Shown: positions 11,334 through 20,198, counted from the stretch's first letter. The stretch: DNA of 64,000 nt from DATAGF01 sp963834875 (GCA_963834875.1 CAWIDG010000002.1:186001-250000), one strand, 5' to 3'. The notes: generated from the sequence alone by a model not told the origin. Numbers and translations are program-made.

Positions 11334-12353
11334 TTAAAGGTCGATCGGTGCCACGGTAGCACGCGCCTCCGACGGCGCGTCGGCCCCACCGCGGCGGGCG
11401 CCGGCCCGCGCCGCGTGCACGATCGGCCCGCCGCGCTCGGGAAACGGCACCTCCACCTGATCGAAGTCGCGCGGCACCAGGACGCGGGCGAACTCGAGCT
11501 CGGCCTCCTCGCGCACCTCGCGCGGCGCGTGCCGGGTCGACAGGTGCGTGAGGACCAGCAGCCCCACGTCGGCCGCGCGCGCCAGCGCGGCGGCCTCGCG
11601 GGCGGTCGAATGCCGGGTCTCGCGGGCGCGGTCCCGGTCCTCCTCGAGGAAGGTCGCCTCGTGCACGAGCACCGCGGCGCCGCGCGCGGCCTCGAGGACC
11701 GGCGCGCAGGGCTCGGTGTCGCCGGTGACGACGACAGTCCGGCCCGCGCGCGGCGGCCCGAGCACGTCGGCCGGGCGCACCGTCCGCCCCGCGGCCGTCA
11801 CCACCTCGCCCCCGCGCTGCAGGACGCCGAAGTCCGGGCCGGGCTCGACGCCGAGGCCGCGCGCGGCCGCGACGTCGAACGCCCCCGGCCGCTCGTCCTC
11901 CACCAGCGCGAAGGCGAGCGACGGCACGGTGTGGCGGCTCGGCAGGTGCTCGAGGCGATAGCCGTCGCCCGCCGCCGCGACCCCGGCGTAGCGCTCGTCG
12001 ATCTCGTCGACCTCCAGCGGGAACGGCGTGCGGCCGATCACCGGCCGCAGGACCTCGAGCAGGCGAACCAGGCCCCGGGGGCCGACGATGCGAAGGGGCC
12101 GGTCGCGGCCGCGCAGGCCGTAGGTCTTCAGCAGGCCCGGCATCCCCAGGTAGTGGTCGCCGTGCAGGTGGGTGATGAGCAGGAGGTCCAGGTCAACCAG
12201 CCCGAGGCCAGAGCGCAGGAGCTGGCGCTGGGTGCCCTCCCCGCAGTCGACCAGCCAGCGCTCGCCGCCGCGCGAGATCAGCGTCGCGGCGGTGCCGCGG
12301 GCGGCCGTGGGCACGGAGGCGGACGTGCCGACGAGCGTGACGTACAGGTCCAT
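11334..12353 (-). CDS. rnz: Ribonuclease Z
   Basis: It is an endonuclease of the metallo-beta-lactamase fold that trims tRNA 3' ends. The 339 residues show the zinc motif THLHGDHYLG (His 62, His 64, Asp 66, His 67), the VDCGEGTQRQ motif typical of RNase Z, LPSRHTVPSLAF, the TGDTEPC aspartate and VHEATF. The ATG lies six bases after a TAGGAT -10 element, so it has its own leaderless promoter inside the end of the upstream gene. No terminator separates it from the pyr genes. Confidence 0.95.
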   Translation of the reverse strand: MDLYVTLVGTSASVPTAARGTAATLISRGGERWLVDCGEGTQRQLLRSGLGLVDLDLLLITHLHGDHYLGMPGLLKTYGLRGRDRPLRIVGPRGLVRLLEVLRPVIGRTPFPLEVDEIDERYAGVAAAGDGYRLEHLPSRHTVPSLAFALVEDERPGAFDVAAARGLGVEPGPDFGVLQRGGEVVTAAGRTVRPADVLGPPRAGRTVVVTGDTEPCAPVLEAARGAAVLVHEATFLEEDRDRARETRHSTAREAAALARAADVGLLVLTHLSTRHAPREVREEAELEFARVLVPRDFDQVEVPFPERGGPIVHAARAGARRGGADAPSEARATVAPIDL

Positions 12354-12359
12354 CGGCCG

Positions 12360-12365
12360 ATCCTA
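12360..12365 (-). promoter_or_regulatory. -10 element of rnz
   Basis: TAGGAT lies six bases before the rnz ATG. Its TAG is also the stop codon of the preceding phosphoesterase gene, so one site serves two functions. Confidence 0.5.
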
Positions 12366-12907
12366 ACGGGGGTGTGGCAGCACCAGATCCGCGGCGAGCG
12401 GGCCGGCCGGCTCGTCGACCGCCCAGAAGCCCACCGCCGCGATCCGCCCGCCGGCGACCTCGATCTCGGCCATGCTGTGGCGCGGGGACCGGCGCCGGTC
12501 GGTGGGGCTGCCCGGGTTGACGACCCGGAAGCCGTCGCCGGCGACCTCGTGCCACGGGATGTGGGAGTGGCCGAAGACCACCGCCTCGGCCACCGGGAAG
12601 CGCCGGCGGAGGCGCGTGAGCCGCCCGGCGCCCGGCCCGCCGTCGTGCACGACGCCGATCCGGACGCCGCCGATCTCGGCCTCCGCGGTGACGGGCAGGG
12701 CCGCGCGGACCGCCTGCTCCTCGACGTTGCCGCGCACCCCGACCACCGGCGGCCCGATCGCGCGGACCATCGCGAGGGCGTCCATCGAGGACCAGTCGCC
12801 GGCGTGCACGATCAGGTCGGCAGAACGCAGCCGCTCCAGGCAGGCGGGCGGCAGGACCGCAGGCCCCGCCGCGGCATGTGGGTGTCGGAGATGACGGCGA
12901 TCCGCAC
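12363..12907 (-). CDS. Metallophosphoesterase, YfcE/MJ0936 family (one frameshift)
   Basis: These enzymes hydrolyse phosphodiesters with two metals. Starting at GTG 12907 the first frame reads RIAVISDTHMPRRG with the DxH metal motif. At about 12865, in a GGCGGGG run, the frame changes and the rest follows: HAGDW, VVGVRGNVEE (the GN(C/V)(D/E) motif), IGVVHDGG and VVFGHSHIPWHE, ending NPGSPTDRRR. About 180 residues, normal for the family. It is divergent from the cupin at 12928 with only 20 bases between starts. Confidence 0.85.
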
Positions 12908-12927
12908 ATCCGTGATGATGCCCACCC

Positions 12928-13371
12928 ATGGAGGAGCCGGTCATCCGCGGCCCCGGCGACGGCGAGCCGCTGTCCCTGGGCGAGACCCACGGGGAGATCA
13001 AGGCCGCCCACGCCGACACCCGCGGCCGCTTCGCCCTGGTCGACACCGTGTTCGCGCCGGGGTTCCAGGGGCCGCCGCCCCACCGCCACCGGGAGATGCA
13101 CGACTGCTTCTACGTGATCGACGGGACCCTCGTCTTCCAGGTCGACGGCCGCCGGGTCGAGGCGGGCCCGGGAACCTTCGTGGCCGTCCCGCCCGGGGTC
13201 GTCCACACGTTCGCGAACGAGGGCGCCGAGCCCGCACGGGTGCTCAACCTCTTCAGCCCGGCGGGCCTCGAGGCCTACCTGCGCGAGCTCTCCGCCCTGG
13301 GGCGGGCCTCGGACCCCGCCATCATGGCCGAGCTGGCCTCCCGCTACGACTTCGAGGTCGCGGACAGCTAA
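12928..13371 (+). CDS. Cupin-domain protein
   Basis: A single beta-barrel cupin of 147 residues. Cupin motif 1 is PPPHRHREMHDCFYVIDGTL with the usual metal-site His, His and Glu/Asp positions; motif 2 is PPGVVHTFANEG. The C-terminal stretch with ELSALGRASDPAIMAELASRY resembles quercetin-dioxygenase-like actinobacterial cupins. The substrate cannot be deduced. Confidence 0.88.
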   Translation: MEEPVIRGPGDGEPLSLGETHGEIKAAHADTRGRFALVDTVFAPGFQGPPPHRHREMHDCFYVIDGTLVFQVDGRRVEAGPGTFVAVPPGVVHTFANEGAEPARVLNLFSPAGLEAYLRELSALGRASDPAIMAELASRYDFEVADS

Positions 13372-13384
13372 CCTAGGCCACCGA

Positions 13385-13457
13385 GCGCGCGTAGCTCAGT
13401 GGATAGAGCGCTGGCCTCCGGAGCCAGAGGTCGCAGGTTCGAATCCTGCCGCGCGTG
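13385..13457 (+). tRNA. tRNA-Arg (anticodon CCG)
   Basis: A complete 73-base cloverleaf: acceptor stem 13385-13391 with 13450-13456 (first pair G-U), D arm GCTC...GAGC, anticodon stem CTGGC/GCCAG with loop CTCCGGA giving CCG, a five-base variable loop, and T arm GCAGG-TTCGAAT-CCTGC. The 3' CCA is not encoded. It reads the common CGG arginine codon. Confidence 0.96.
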
Positions 13458-13468
13458 CTCCCGAGAAC

Positions 13469-13489
13469 CCCGCTCCCGGAGCGGGTTTT
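13469..13489 (+). terminator. Rho-independent terminator after tRNA-Arg
   Basis: Stem CCCGCT/AGCGGG with loop CCCGG, directly followed by TTTT. It lies 12 bases after the tRNA. Confidence 0.8.
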
Positions 13490-13539
13490 CGCCTTTCTGA
13501 GGCTGTGTCACCCGGTCCCTCATCCCGGTCTCGGTGCCA

Positions 13540-13545
13540 TAGGAT
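13540..13545 (+). promoter_or_regulatory. -10 element of the second cupin gene
   Basis: TAGGAT lies exactly six bases before the GTG at 13552, which supports leaderless transcription and fixes that start. Confidence 0.5.
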
Positions 13546-13551
13546 TGCGCC

Positions 13552-13956
13552 GTGCCGTTCACGCTCAGGAACATCAAGGAGGATCTGGAGGACCTCGGCT
13601 CGAGGTTCGACGGCGCGCCGGACCTGGAGTTCCGCTCGGCGACCGAGGCGCTCGAGCTCGAGAAATCCGGCCTGAGCTACCAGCGCGTCCCGCCCGGCTA
13701 TCGCTTTCCGTACGGCCACACGCACAAGAAGCAAGAGGAGGTGTACGTGGTCCTGCGCGGGAGCGGGCGGATGAAGGTAGACGACGAGATCGTCGCGCTC
13801 AAGGAATGGGACGCGGTGCGCGTCCCGCCCGGTACGTGGCGAGGCTACGAGGCCGGGCCGGAGGGCCTCGAGATCCTCGTCATCGGCGCGCCCAATCTCG
13901 GCGAGGCTCCGCGCGAAGACGTCGATGGCCAGCGCGACTGGTGGGCTGACGAGTAG
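13552..13956 (+). CDS. Cupin-domain protein
   Basis: 134 residues starting with PFTLRNIKEDLEDLGSRF. One cupin barrel with GHTHKKQEEVYVVLRGSG (motif 1) and PPGTWRGYEAGPEG (motif 2). Such proteins are common in actinobacteria and of unknown substrate. The IS630-like remnant begins directly at its stop codon TAG, suggesting the TA of the stop was the insertion target. The C-terminus may therefore differ from the ancestral protein. Confidence 0.85.
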   Translation: MPFTLRNIKEDLEDLGSRFDGAPDLEFRSATEALELEKSGLSYQRVPPGYRFPYGHTHKKQEEVYVVLRGSGRMKVDDEIVALKEWDAVRVPPGTWRGYEAGPEGLEILVIGAPNLGEAPREDVDGQRDWWADE

Positions 13957-14108
13957 AGCTGTCCGGAAGTCTTGATCGTGAGGCCGCGAGTCGGAGGTCG
14001 GGCTCGCGGTCGGCGATCTTCGCGAGGACCTGGTTGAGGTCGTTGCGGGTGAAGGTCCAGTCGAACGGGCGGGCGATCGTCCGGTAGTGCTCGCCCTCCC
14101 TAGCTGTC
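13957..14108 (-). pseudogene. IS630-type transposase remnant (C-terminal end only)
   Basis: On the minus strand a short frame reads ARPFDWTFTRNDLNQVLAKI and ends with ADREPDLRL, which matches the conserved C-terminus of IS630-family transposases. Nothing upstream of this remains, because the IS481 element begins here. The outer end GAGCTGTCCGGAAGTCTTG abuts a TA dinucleotide, the target this family duplicates. The fragment cannot be active. Confidence 0.6.
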
Positions 14109-15150
14109 CTACCCACGGACGTTGTGAACGCGGCTGATCGGCGGCCGGTCTCCCAGCGAGCTGTGGAGCCGGCGCCGATTGTAGGTCCTGACCCAGCTGG
14201 AGAGGGCCCGCGCCCGGGCGGCCGATGAGGGCCACTCGTGGGCGTAGGCCCACTCGGCCTTGAGGGTCTGGATGAAGCGCTCTGCCTTACCGTTCCAGCG
14301 CGGGCGTGTAGGGCGGGTGAGGATGTGGCGCGCGCCGGCGAGGGCCAGCTCGTTCTGGAAGGCCCGCGCCAGCCGGTAGCTCATCGCCCCGTCGGTCATG
14401 ACCGCCTCGGCCGACTCCAGGCCCAGCTCGGCGAAGTGGGCCAGGGCGCGGGCCAGGAAGCCCGCGCAGGTCTGCGCGCGCTCGTCGGCGTGCTGCTCGA
14501 CGTAGGCGTAGCGGCTGTGGTCGTCAACGGCGACATGGACGAAGGTGACGCCCATGCGCCTGGTTGGCATGGACCTCGGCCCCGGCGCGTCCCCGGTCCG
14601 GTGCCCGGGCTGGCGAAAGCGCGCCAAGCGGGCCGTGTCGATGTGGATGAGCGCGCCCGGGCGGGCCCACTCATAGCGGCGGACAAGCGGCCGCGGGCCG
14701 TGCGCCGTCGCGAGAGCCCGTGGCGGACGAGGACCTTGTAGATCGTCGAGCGGGCCCGCGCGCAGATGTGGGCCAGGCGGCCGGGGCCCAGGTTGGTCTG
14801 GGCGCGGGCGGCAGGATCGGCGCCTCGGCCCCGGCGCTCAAGCGCCGGGGCGAGCGGCGGGGTCGGCTCGAGCGGTCGGCCAGGCAGGCGCCGCTTGTCC
14901 GCTCGGCGCTCGCCGGCTTCTGCCCAGCGGTGCCACCAGCGGTGGGCGGTGGCCGGGGCGACGCCCAGGGCCGCCGCGGCGGCCCTGATGGAGTGGCCCT
15001 GCTCGATCAGGCCCACCAGGCGCCGGCGCCCTGCCAATCCGAGGGCCGCGTTAGCGTGCAGCTGCATCCGGGTCTCCTTCGAGGAGATGTGAGTTGTGGG
15101 GACCCACAGCCTCACCGGAGGCCCGGATGCCTCCTCAGCGGTTCACCTTG
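14105..15150 (-). mobile_element. IS481-family insertion sequence
   Basis: The element contains one transposase gene on the minus strand. Possible imperfect ends are seen: the left end reads inward as ACCCACGGACGTTGTGAAC and the right end (minus strand) as ACCCAAGGTGAAC, both followed by CG-rich GCTGA. No clear target duplication was found. Outer borders are approximate. It has been inserted in or beside the IS630 remnant. Confidence 0.6.
14109..15067 (-). CDS. IS481-family transposase (one frameshift)
   Basis: From ATG 15067 (preceded by GAAGGAG) the first frame gives a helix-turn-helix region (GHSIRAAAAALGVAPATAHR) and HICARARSTIYKVLVRHGLSRRR. Between about 14725 and 14690 the frame changes. 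The second part carries the DDE catalytic core: first Asp in ALIHIDTARLARF, second in MTDGAMSYR, and the Glu region PRWNGKAERFIQTLK, ending YNRRRLHSSLGDRPPISR. About 319 codons, normal for IS481. It is either inactivated by the frameshift or shows an assembly error. Confidence 0.88.
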
Positions 15151-15280
15151 GGTGCACGCTCAGATCAAGACGGGGACCTGCGCAGAGACGGAGACCAGTC
15201 CGGCGAAGTTTCAAGGGGCGTAGGGTCCACGCACTGGCCCGACCGGTAACGCTGGACCCTCGGACACCTAGGGAGGCGCG

Positions 15281-15544
15281 ATGCCCACCGTCATGGCCTA
15301 CCACGACGTGAAGGACAAGGATCACTGGCTCGCCTCGCCGAGGCGCGAGGAGTTCTTCGGCCCTCTCGGGGTTACCAACATCCGGACGTTCGTTGATCCG
15401 GGGAACCCGGCGCGGGTCGGGTTGGTGATGGACGTCTCTGACATGGACGCCGTCACGGCCGCAATGGAGACCGAGGCGGCCGCGGACGCGATGGCGCATG
15501 ACGGCGTCCTCCCCGAGACGCTGGTGATTCTCGTCGAGGCGTAG
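15281..15544 (+). CDS. Small conserved protein, function unknown
   Basis: 87 residues starting MPTVMAYHDVKDKDHWLAS. It resembles small alpha/beta ferredoxin-like (ABM/dabb-type) proteins in having a HDVKDxDHW opening and a closing strand ETLVILVEA. There are no catalytic motifs I recognise. GGGAGG stands five bases before ATG, and TAGGGT at 15221-15226 could be the -10. It lies between the IS element and the next small gene, transcribed away from the IS. Confidence 0.75.
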   Translation: MPTVMAYHDVKDKDHWLASPRREEFFGPLGVTNIRTFVDPGNPARVGLVMDVSDMDAVTAAMETEAAADAMAHDGVLPETLVILVEA

Positions 15545-15757
15545 CCTGCCCGGCCGGGCGCCGACGGGCGTCGAGGGCGCCCGCGACCGTGAGCGACCGC
15601 TTGCCCCCTCACCCCGAGTGAACGAGGATTCCCGCCCGGGACCGTCTTCCGGACGCTCCGCGCGTTTGGTCTCACCCTGATCCGATCGTGACCCGAGCAC
15701 GGGCTCCGAGCGCCATCGGCTCGCGCGGCCACCATGACACCAACCGAAGGGGAACCG

Positions 15758-16042
15758 ATGTACGCGACCATCCGGATCTACAGCGAGGCAGAGGGACTGG
15801 CCGACGCCGTCGCCGAGAACAAGGCGGAGATCCTCGGGCTCTTTCGCGAGATCGACGGCTTCCACAGCTACTACATCGTCAAGACCGGGCCCGTGAGCGC
15901 GACCTCCATCACGGTCTGCGACGATCAGGCCGGCGCCGAGGCCTCGAACGAGGCCGCGCGCGACTACATCGCCACCAAGCTCACACACCTGTCGGTCAGC
16001 GCGCCCGAGGTGCATGTGGGCGAGGTCGCGATGAGCGCCTGA
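15758..16042 (+). CDS. Small alpha/beta protein, function unknown
   Basis: 94 residues from ATG 15758, chosen because AAGGGGA lies four bases upstream; an ATG at 15734 lacks such a site. The sequence opens MYATIRIYSEAEGLADAVAE and includes REIDGFHSYYIVKTG and a TSITVCDDQAGAEASN stretch. This pattern fits an antibiotic-monooxygenase-like (ABM/dabb) fold found in many small stress or regulatory proteins. It faces the tandem small-peptide genes on the other strand. The 213-base gap before it holds no gene that I can see. Confidence 0.75.
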   Translation: MYATIRIYSEAEGLADAVAENKAEILGLFREIDGFHSYYIVKTGPVSATSITVCDDQAGAEASNEAARDYIATKLTHLSVSAPEVHVGEVAMSA

Positions 16043-16128
16043 GCGTCCTCGGCCTGCGGCGCATGGCCGGGCGTCAGGGCTGCGGCGGCCGGCCCCGCGG
16101 TGCGGGAGCAGCCACAGCCGACGCGGCG

Positions 16129-16245
16129 TCACACGATCCGGTGCAGGTGGCTCGGCATGGTGGTGGCCGCCGCCGGCCCCTCCACGCGCGTCCAGCGGCG
16201 CCTGCGAACGTAGTCGAGCGGGTGGGTCCAGGTGGTGGTCGTCAC
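16129..16245 (-). CDS. Small peptide gene 1, HPxDYVRRRRW family
   Basis: 38 residues: an MTTTTW opening, the core THPLDYVRRRRWTRVEG, and a tail ending SHLHRIV. The start GTG 16245 has GGAGGA nine bases upstream. The core matches the two paralogues at 16479 and 16635. No signal peptide or transmembrane segment; strongly basic centre. I do not recognise the family. Confidence 0.6.
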   Translation of the reverse strand: MTTTTWTHPLDYVRRRRWTRVEGPAAATTMPSHLHRIV

Positions 16246-16318
16246 GTCGAACCGTCCTCCGTGTCGCCGTCGCCGATGGGGACCCGGTGCGCGGCGACGC
16301 TCCCACGCCCCGGCAAAG

Positions 16319-16334
16319 GCACGGTTACCCGTGC
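16319..16334. promoter_or_regulatory. Inverted repeat upstream of peptide gene 1
   Basis: GCACGG-TTAC-CCGTGC is an imperfect-spaced palindrome with six-base arms, about 75 bases upstream of peptide gene 1. It could be an operator; there is no T-run, so it is not an obvious terminator. Confidence 0.3.
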
Positions 16335-16478
16335 GCCAATTCGAGGCCAACGTGAGCGAGCTGTGACCGCGCGCCCGTGTCCCCTCCGACGGGGGACGGC
16401 TCATGAGGCCGTGTGCGGTGCCCGTCCAGGCCGCGTCGAGGCGCCCCCGGGGGAGGCGCCCGATGCGGGACAGGGCGA

Positions 16479-16580
16479 TCAGCGCGGGCGGGGTGCGGTC
16501 ACCGCCGTCCAGCGCCGGCGCCGGACGAAGTCCTGCGGGTGGATGTAGTGGCCGGACGGGGTCTGGATCATCTCGGTCAT
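16479..16580 (-). CDS. Small peptide gene 2, HPxDFVRRRRW family
   Basis: 33 residues starting MTEMIQTPSGHYIHPQ, with core HPQDFVRRRRWTAV and a tail TAPRPR. ATG 16580 is preceded by AAAGGG with six bases spacing. About 50 bases upstream plus the first 24 codons are clearly duplicated from peptide gene 3. Confidence 0.6.
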   Translation of the reverse strand: MTEMIQTPSGHYIHPQDFVRRRRWTAVTAPRPR

Positions 16581-16634
16581 CGGGTGCCCTTTCGTGGCGG
16601 GGATCTGATGGCTCGACCGTGTCACCGGCCGCAC

Positions 16635-16748
16635 CTATGACGAGGCGAGCAGCGCGGGCGAGTTGCGACCACCGGCCCAGCGGCCGCGCCGGACGAAGCC
16701 CTGCGGGTGGATGTGGTCGCCGTGCGGGGTCTGGTTCATCTCGGTCAT
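16635..16748 (-). CDS. Small peptide gene 3, HPxxFVRRxRW family
   Basis: 37 residues starting MTEMNQTPHGDHIHPQ, with core HPQGFVRRGRW and a tail ending NSPALLASS. ATG 16748 follows AAAGGG. It lies 82 bases downstream of the LuxR-type regulator on the same strand. The core Gly changes suggest it is drifting from genes 1 and 2. Confidence 0.58.
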   Translation of the reverse strand: MTEMNQTPHGDHIHPQGFVRRGRWAGGRNSPALLASS

Positions 16749-16829
16749 CGTGAGCCCTTTCGTGGCGGGTTCTGGTGGGTCGAGCGTGCCACCGGCCGCA
16801 CGGCCTCGCACCGTGGTGCCCCCCCTGAC

Positions 16830-19707
16830 TTACGCGCCCGCCCCCAGGGCTTCGGCGAGCTGCTCCCGGGCGGTGAGGTCGAGCTTGCGGAACACGTGGG
16901 TGAGGTGGCCCTCGATCGTCCGCGCCGTCACGAAGAGCGCCTGAGCGATCTCGCGGTTGGTCATCCCGTCGCGGGCGAGCTCGGCCACGCGCCGCTCGCT
17001 CGCGGTGAGCGCGTCGAGCCCGCTCAGAACCGCGCGGCGCGGCCGGGCGCCGGTCGCCCGGAGCTCGGTCTCGGCCCGCGCGGCCAGGGCCCCGGCGCCC
17101 GCCTGGTGCGCCGCGTCGAGCGCGACGCGCAGGTGCTCGCGCGCCTCGGCGCGGCGGTTGTCGCGGCGAAGGTGGGCGCCGAGGTCGGTCTGGGCGCGGA
17201 TGTGCTCGACCCGAGCGTCGGCGTCCGCGAGGACGGCCACCGCCTCCCTCAGCAGCGCCTCCCCCCGCCGTCCGCCCGCCGCGAGGCCGGTGGCGCGCAG
17301 GGCGACCCCGAGGGCCCGCGGGGTGTCGAACGTGCGCGCCAGCGCCAGGTCGTCCTCGGCCAGCCGGAGCGCGGCAGCCCGGTCGCCGAGCCTGAGATGG
17401 GCCACGGCGGCCTCCGAGCGCCACGGGAGGATGCTCGGCGAGCGGACGAAGCACCGGGTGGCCACGTCACCCACGGCGAGGAAGTCGACGAGCGCGTCCT
17501 CCGCCGCCCCCTGCGCCATGCGCAGGCGCGCGCGGGCCAGCCGGAGGGTTGCCGGGGGCGTGGCGGGCTCCTCCGCCCAGGCCTCGACCGGGGCCAGCGC
17601 GCGCGCGGCCGCCTCCGGCTCACCCCGCTCCACAAGCGCATCGACGAGAACGCTGGTGGCGATCAGCCGGTACAGCAGCGGGAGCGGAAGGTCGGCGGCC
17701 TCCACGCCGGTCCTGGCGTCGATCTCGGCGGCCCGCAGGTCCCCCCGCCGGAGCGCGAGCCACGCCCGATACGTCAGCGCGGTCGCGAGGTTGCCGCCCG
17801 CCCCGGCGGCGCGGCACTCGACGATCGCCGTCTCGAGCAGCGCCCCGGCCTCGGCATAGCGCTCGGCCCAGACGAGCACGAGGGTCGCGAGCGAGAACCA
17901 GGTCGAGGGCAAGTCTCCCGGATCGGGGGTCGGGCGAGGGCTCGCGCGAAGGGCCCGCCGCGCGAGCTCCACCCCCGCCGCCGAGGGCTGGTCGGCGAAC
18001 GCCGCCGCCCACGCGGCGACCGCGAGGATCTCCCTGGGAGCGGCCGGGTCGCTTGCGGCCTGTCGGCACAGCGCCTCCGAGCGCGCCGCGACGACGGGCG
18101 CCAGGCTCGCGTCCAGGCTCCCAGCGGCGACGGCCATCGCCTCGAGCAGCGCGCGGACCCGTGCGTCCGTGTCGCCCACCTCCTCCGCGGCGCGGTCGAC
18201 CACGACCAGCGCCTCCTCGGTGCGCTGCTCCCGCAGCAGGGCCTGGGCGGTGGTCAGCGCCGCCTCCGCGCGCGATCCGCCGTCGCCGGCCGCGGCGATC
18301 GCCGCATGCAGATGCCCGTCCCAGCCCGGCTCGCCTGCGTTCGCCTCAGCCAGCCCGCAGTCCAGGAGCAGACGGAACGGGTCGCCGGGCGGCTCGGCGA
18401 GCGCGCGGCGCAGGAGGACGGCGGCCGACTCGGGCGCCCCGCGGGCGGCGGCCCGCCTCGGCCGCATCGGCGAGGCGGTCGACGACCCACGCGTCGGCCG
18501 CCGGCTCAGCGCTGAGCAGATGCTCCGCGACGCGCTCGGGCGGGGCGCCGGCATCGTGAAGCAGGCGAGCGGACTCCCGGTGGGCGCGCGCGCGCTCGGC
18601 CGGCGAGAGCTCGCCGTAGAGCGCTTCCCGGAGCATGGGGTGGGCGAACGCGAGGGGCCGTCCCGGGGCGAGGATGCTCACCGAGGCGAGCGTGTCCGCC
18701 GCCGCAGCGGCATCGCCGGCGGTCAGCTCGGCGAGTGCGGCCGCCTGGGCGAGGTCGGCGGTCTCGAGGACGGCCAGCGCGCGGGCGAGGCCTGCCGCGG
18801 GCGCCGGCAGTCGGTCCAGACGGACGAGCATCCACCGGCCCACCGTCCGGCCCCCGAGCCGTCCGACGAGCGCGGCGGCCGCCTCGGTGGGCGCAGCCTG
18901 GTCCTCGCGAAGCCGCGCGACGACCTCCCGGACGAGGAACGGGAGGCCGCCGGTCGCCCTGTGGCAGGCCTCCACGAACGACGGCTCCGGCACCACGCCC
19001 AGCCCCTGCGCCAGCAGCTCGGCCACCCCTGTGGGCGTCAGCGGCGCGGGGGTGACGGTCTCGGCCGTGGCGTCGGAGACGAGCGACTCCAGGAGGCCCG
19101 CGTGCTCGCGCGCCTCCGGTAGGCGAGCCGCGATCACGAGCGCGACGGCCAGCTCCTCGAGGCGCGGCACGAGGAAGCCCACGAACCGCAGGGAGGGAGC
19201 ATCGGCCCAGTGCGCGTCGTCCACGATCACGCACAGCGGCTGCCGCTCGGCGAGGTCCGCGCAGAGCCAGTAGAGGCCGTGGAGGATCGCGAACGACGAG
19301 TCCTGGTCCGCGAACGCCGCGCGATCGAGAGCGGGCGCGCCGCGCAGCCCGAGCAGGCTTGCGGCGACACCGGCGGGCCCGTGCAGCAGATCCTCCGCGT
19401 CGTCCACGCGCCCCAGGAACGGCTCGAGGAGCTGACGCGCGACGCCGAAGGCGAACTCGCGCTCCAGCTCCGCGCCCCGCGCACGGAGCACCTGCATCCC
19501 CGCCGACTCGGCCATCGCTCGCGCGTCCGCGAGCAGCGCCGTCTTGCCGACCCCGGCCGGCCCCTCCACCACGACGAGCGTGCCGCGCCCGTCCCGGGCG
19601 CGGGCGAGCCCCCCCTCGATCCGGGCGAGGTCGTCCTCGCGCTCCAGCAATCGGCTGGGCCCTACCTCTGCGCGCATGCGCGTGGGTCCCCGGATCGACG
19701 CGTTCAT
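16830..19707 (-). CDS. Large ATP-binding LuxR-family transcriptional regulator (one frameshift)
   Basis: This is a LAL/MalT-like regulator of about 958 residues. The N-terminal ATPase has Walker A (GPAGVGKTALL) and Walker B (CVIVDDAHWADAPSLRF). The middle is an alpha-helical TPR-like region. The C-terminal LuxR helix-turn-helix reads LTASERRVAELARDGMTNRE followed by IAQALFVTARTIEGHLTHVF. A frameshift at about 18450, after LADAAEAG, joins the two parts. ATG 19707 lies 13 bases after TAGCGT. Such regulators respond to an unknown ligand through the ATPase part. The three small peptide genes follow it on the same strand. Confidence 0.92.
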
Positions 19708-19815
19708 CCCGGGCGGGACGACGCTACGTCAGCCCTCCGGGGATGTCCACCTGACGTGCCGGGGCGCGGCGGGCGGGCGGCCGGCGCCCGCTCCGCGTGC
19801 CCTTGCCGGCCGCCC

Positions 19816-20160
19816 CTAGACGCCCGGCGTTGCCGGCGGCGGCGCGGGCGGCGGCGCGGGCGGCGCCGACGCGGCGGCCGCCCTGCGCTTGCCGATGCGG
19901 CGGAGGATCGGGGTCGCGATGAGGATGACGATGATGACGCCGATGATCGCGCCCACCACGCCGCCCCAGTCGAAGATGTCGTCGTCGCCGATCCCGAGCC
20001 CGAGCGTGAAGATCGCGTACCCCAAGAGCGCTCCCAGCAGGCCGAGGCCGAGGGAGATGAGCCACGACACGGGGCCGCTGAAGCCGCGGAACGCATCCCG
20101 GGGGACCAGCATGCGGCCCACGATCCCGACGAAGAGCCCCAGCAGGATGGCGCCGATCAC
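19816..20160 (-). CDS. GlsB/YeaQ/YmgE-family membrane protein
   Basis: 114 residues with three hydrophobic segments: IGAILLGLFVGIVGRML, VSWLISLGLGLLGALLGYAI and VVGAIIGVIIVILIATPIL. The Gly-rich spacing is typical of transglycosylase-associated/GlsB stress membrane proteins. A cytoplasmic tail rich in Ala and Pro follows. GTG 20160 has AAAGGAG upstream, and TAGGCT at 20187-20192 is a likely -10. Confidence 0.85.
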   Translation of the reverse strand: MIGAILLGLFVGIVGRMLVPRDAFRGFSGPVSWLISLGLGLLGALLGYAIFTLGLGIGDDDIFDWGGVVGAIIGVIIVILIATPILRRIGKRRAAAASAPPAPPPAPPPATPGV

Positions 20161-20198
20161 GGCCAGCTCCTTTGACGACCGGCGCCAGCCTACCGAGA

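Larger units (their letters stand above)
16479..16799 (-). repeat. Tandem duplication carrying peptide genes 2 and 3
   Basis: Two units, 16635-16799 and 16479-16633, are similar from about 50 bases upstream of the start (CCGCCACGAAAGGGC before the ATG) through the FVRRxRW codons. They diverge only in the C-terminal tails. Confidence 0.6.

Noticed and set aside
13880..14116. 78-codon minus-strand frame starting MGRTAREGEHY as a gene
   Set aside because: It is the tail of an IS630 transposase followed by the mirror of the cupin gene, so not an independent gene.
16319..16334. Inverted repeat as a transcription terminator of the regulator operon
   Set aside because: There is no T-run on either strand and the stem is only six pairs; an operator is more likely.
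16129..17454. A 441-codon minus-strand frame covering the small peptide genes
   Set aside because: Upstream of 16245 it runs through the other peptide genes in the wrong frame and through the end of the LuxR-type gene; only the last 38 codons, with their own start and ribosome site, look real.
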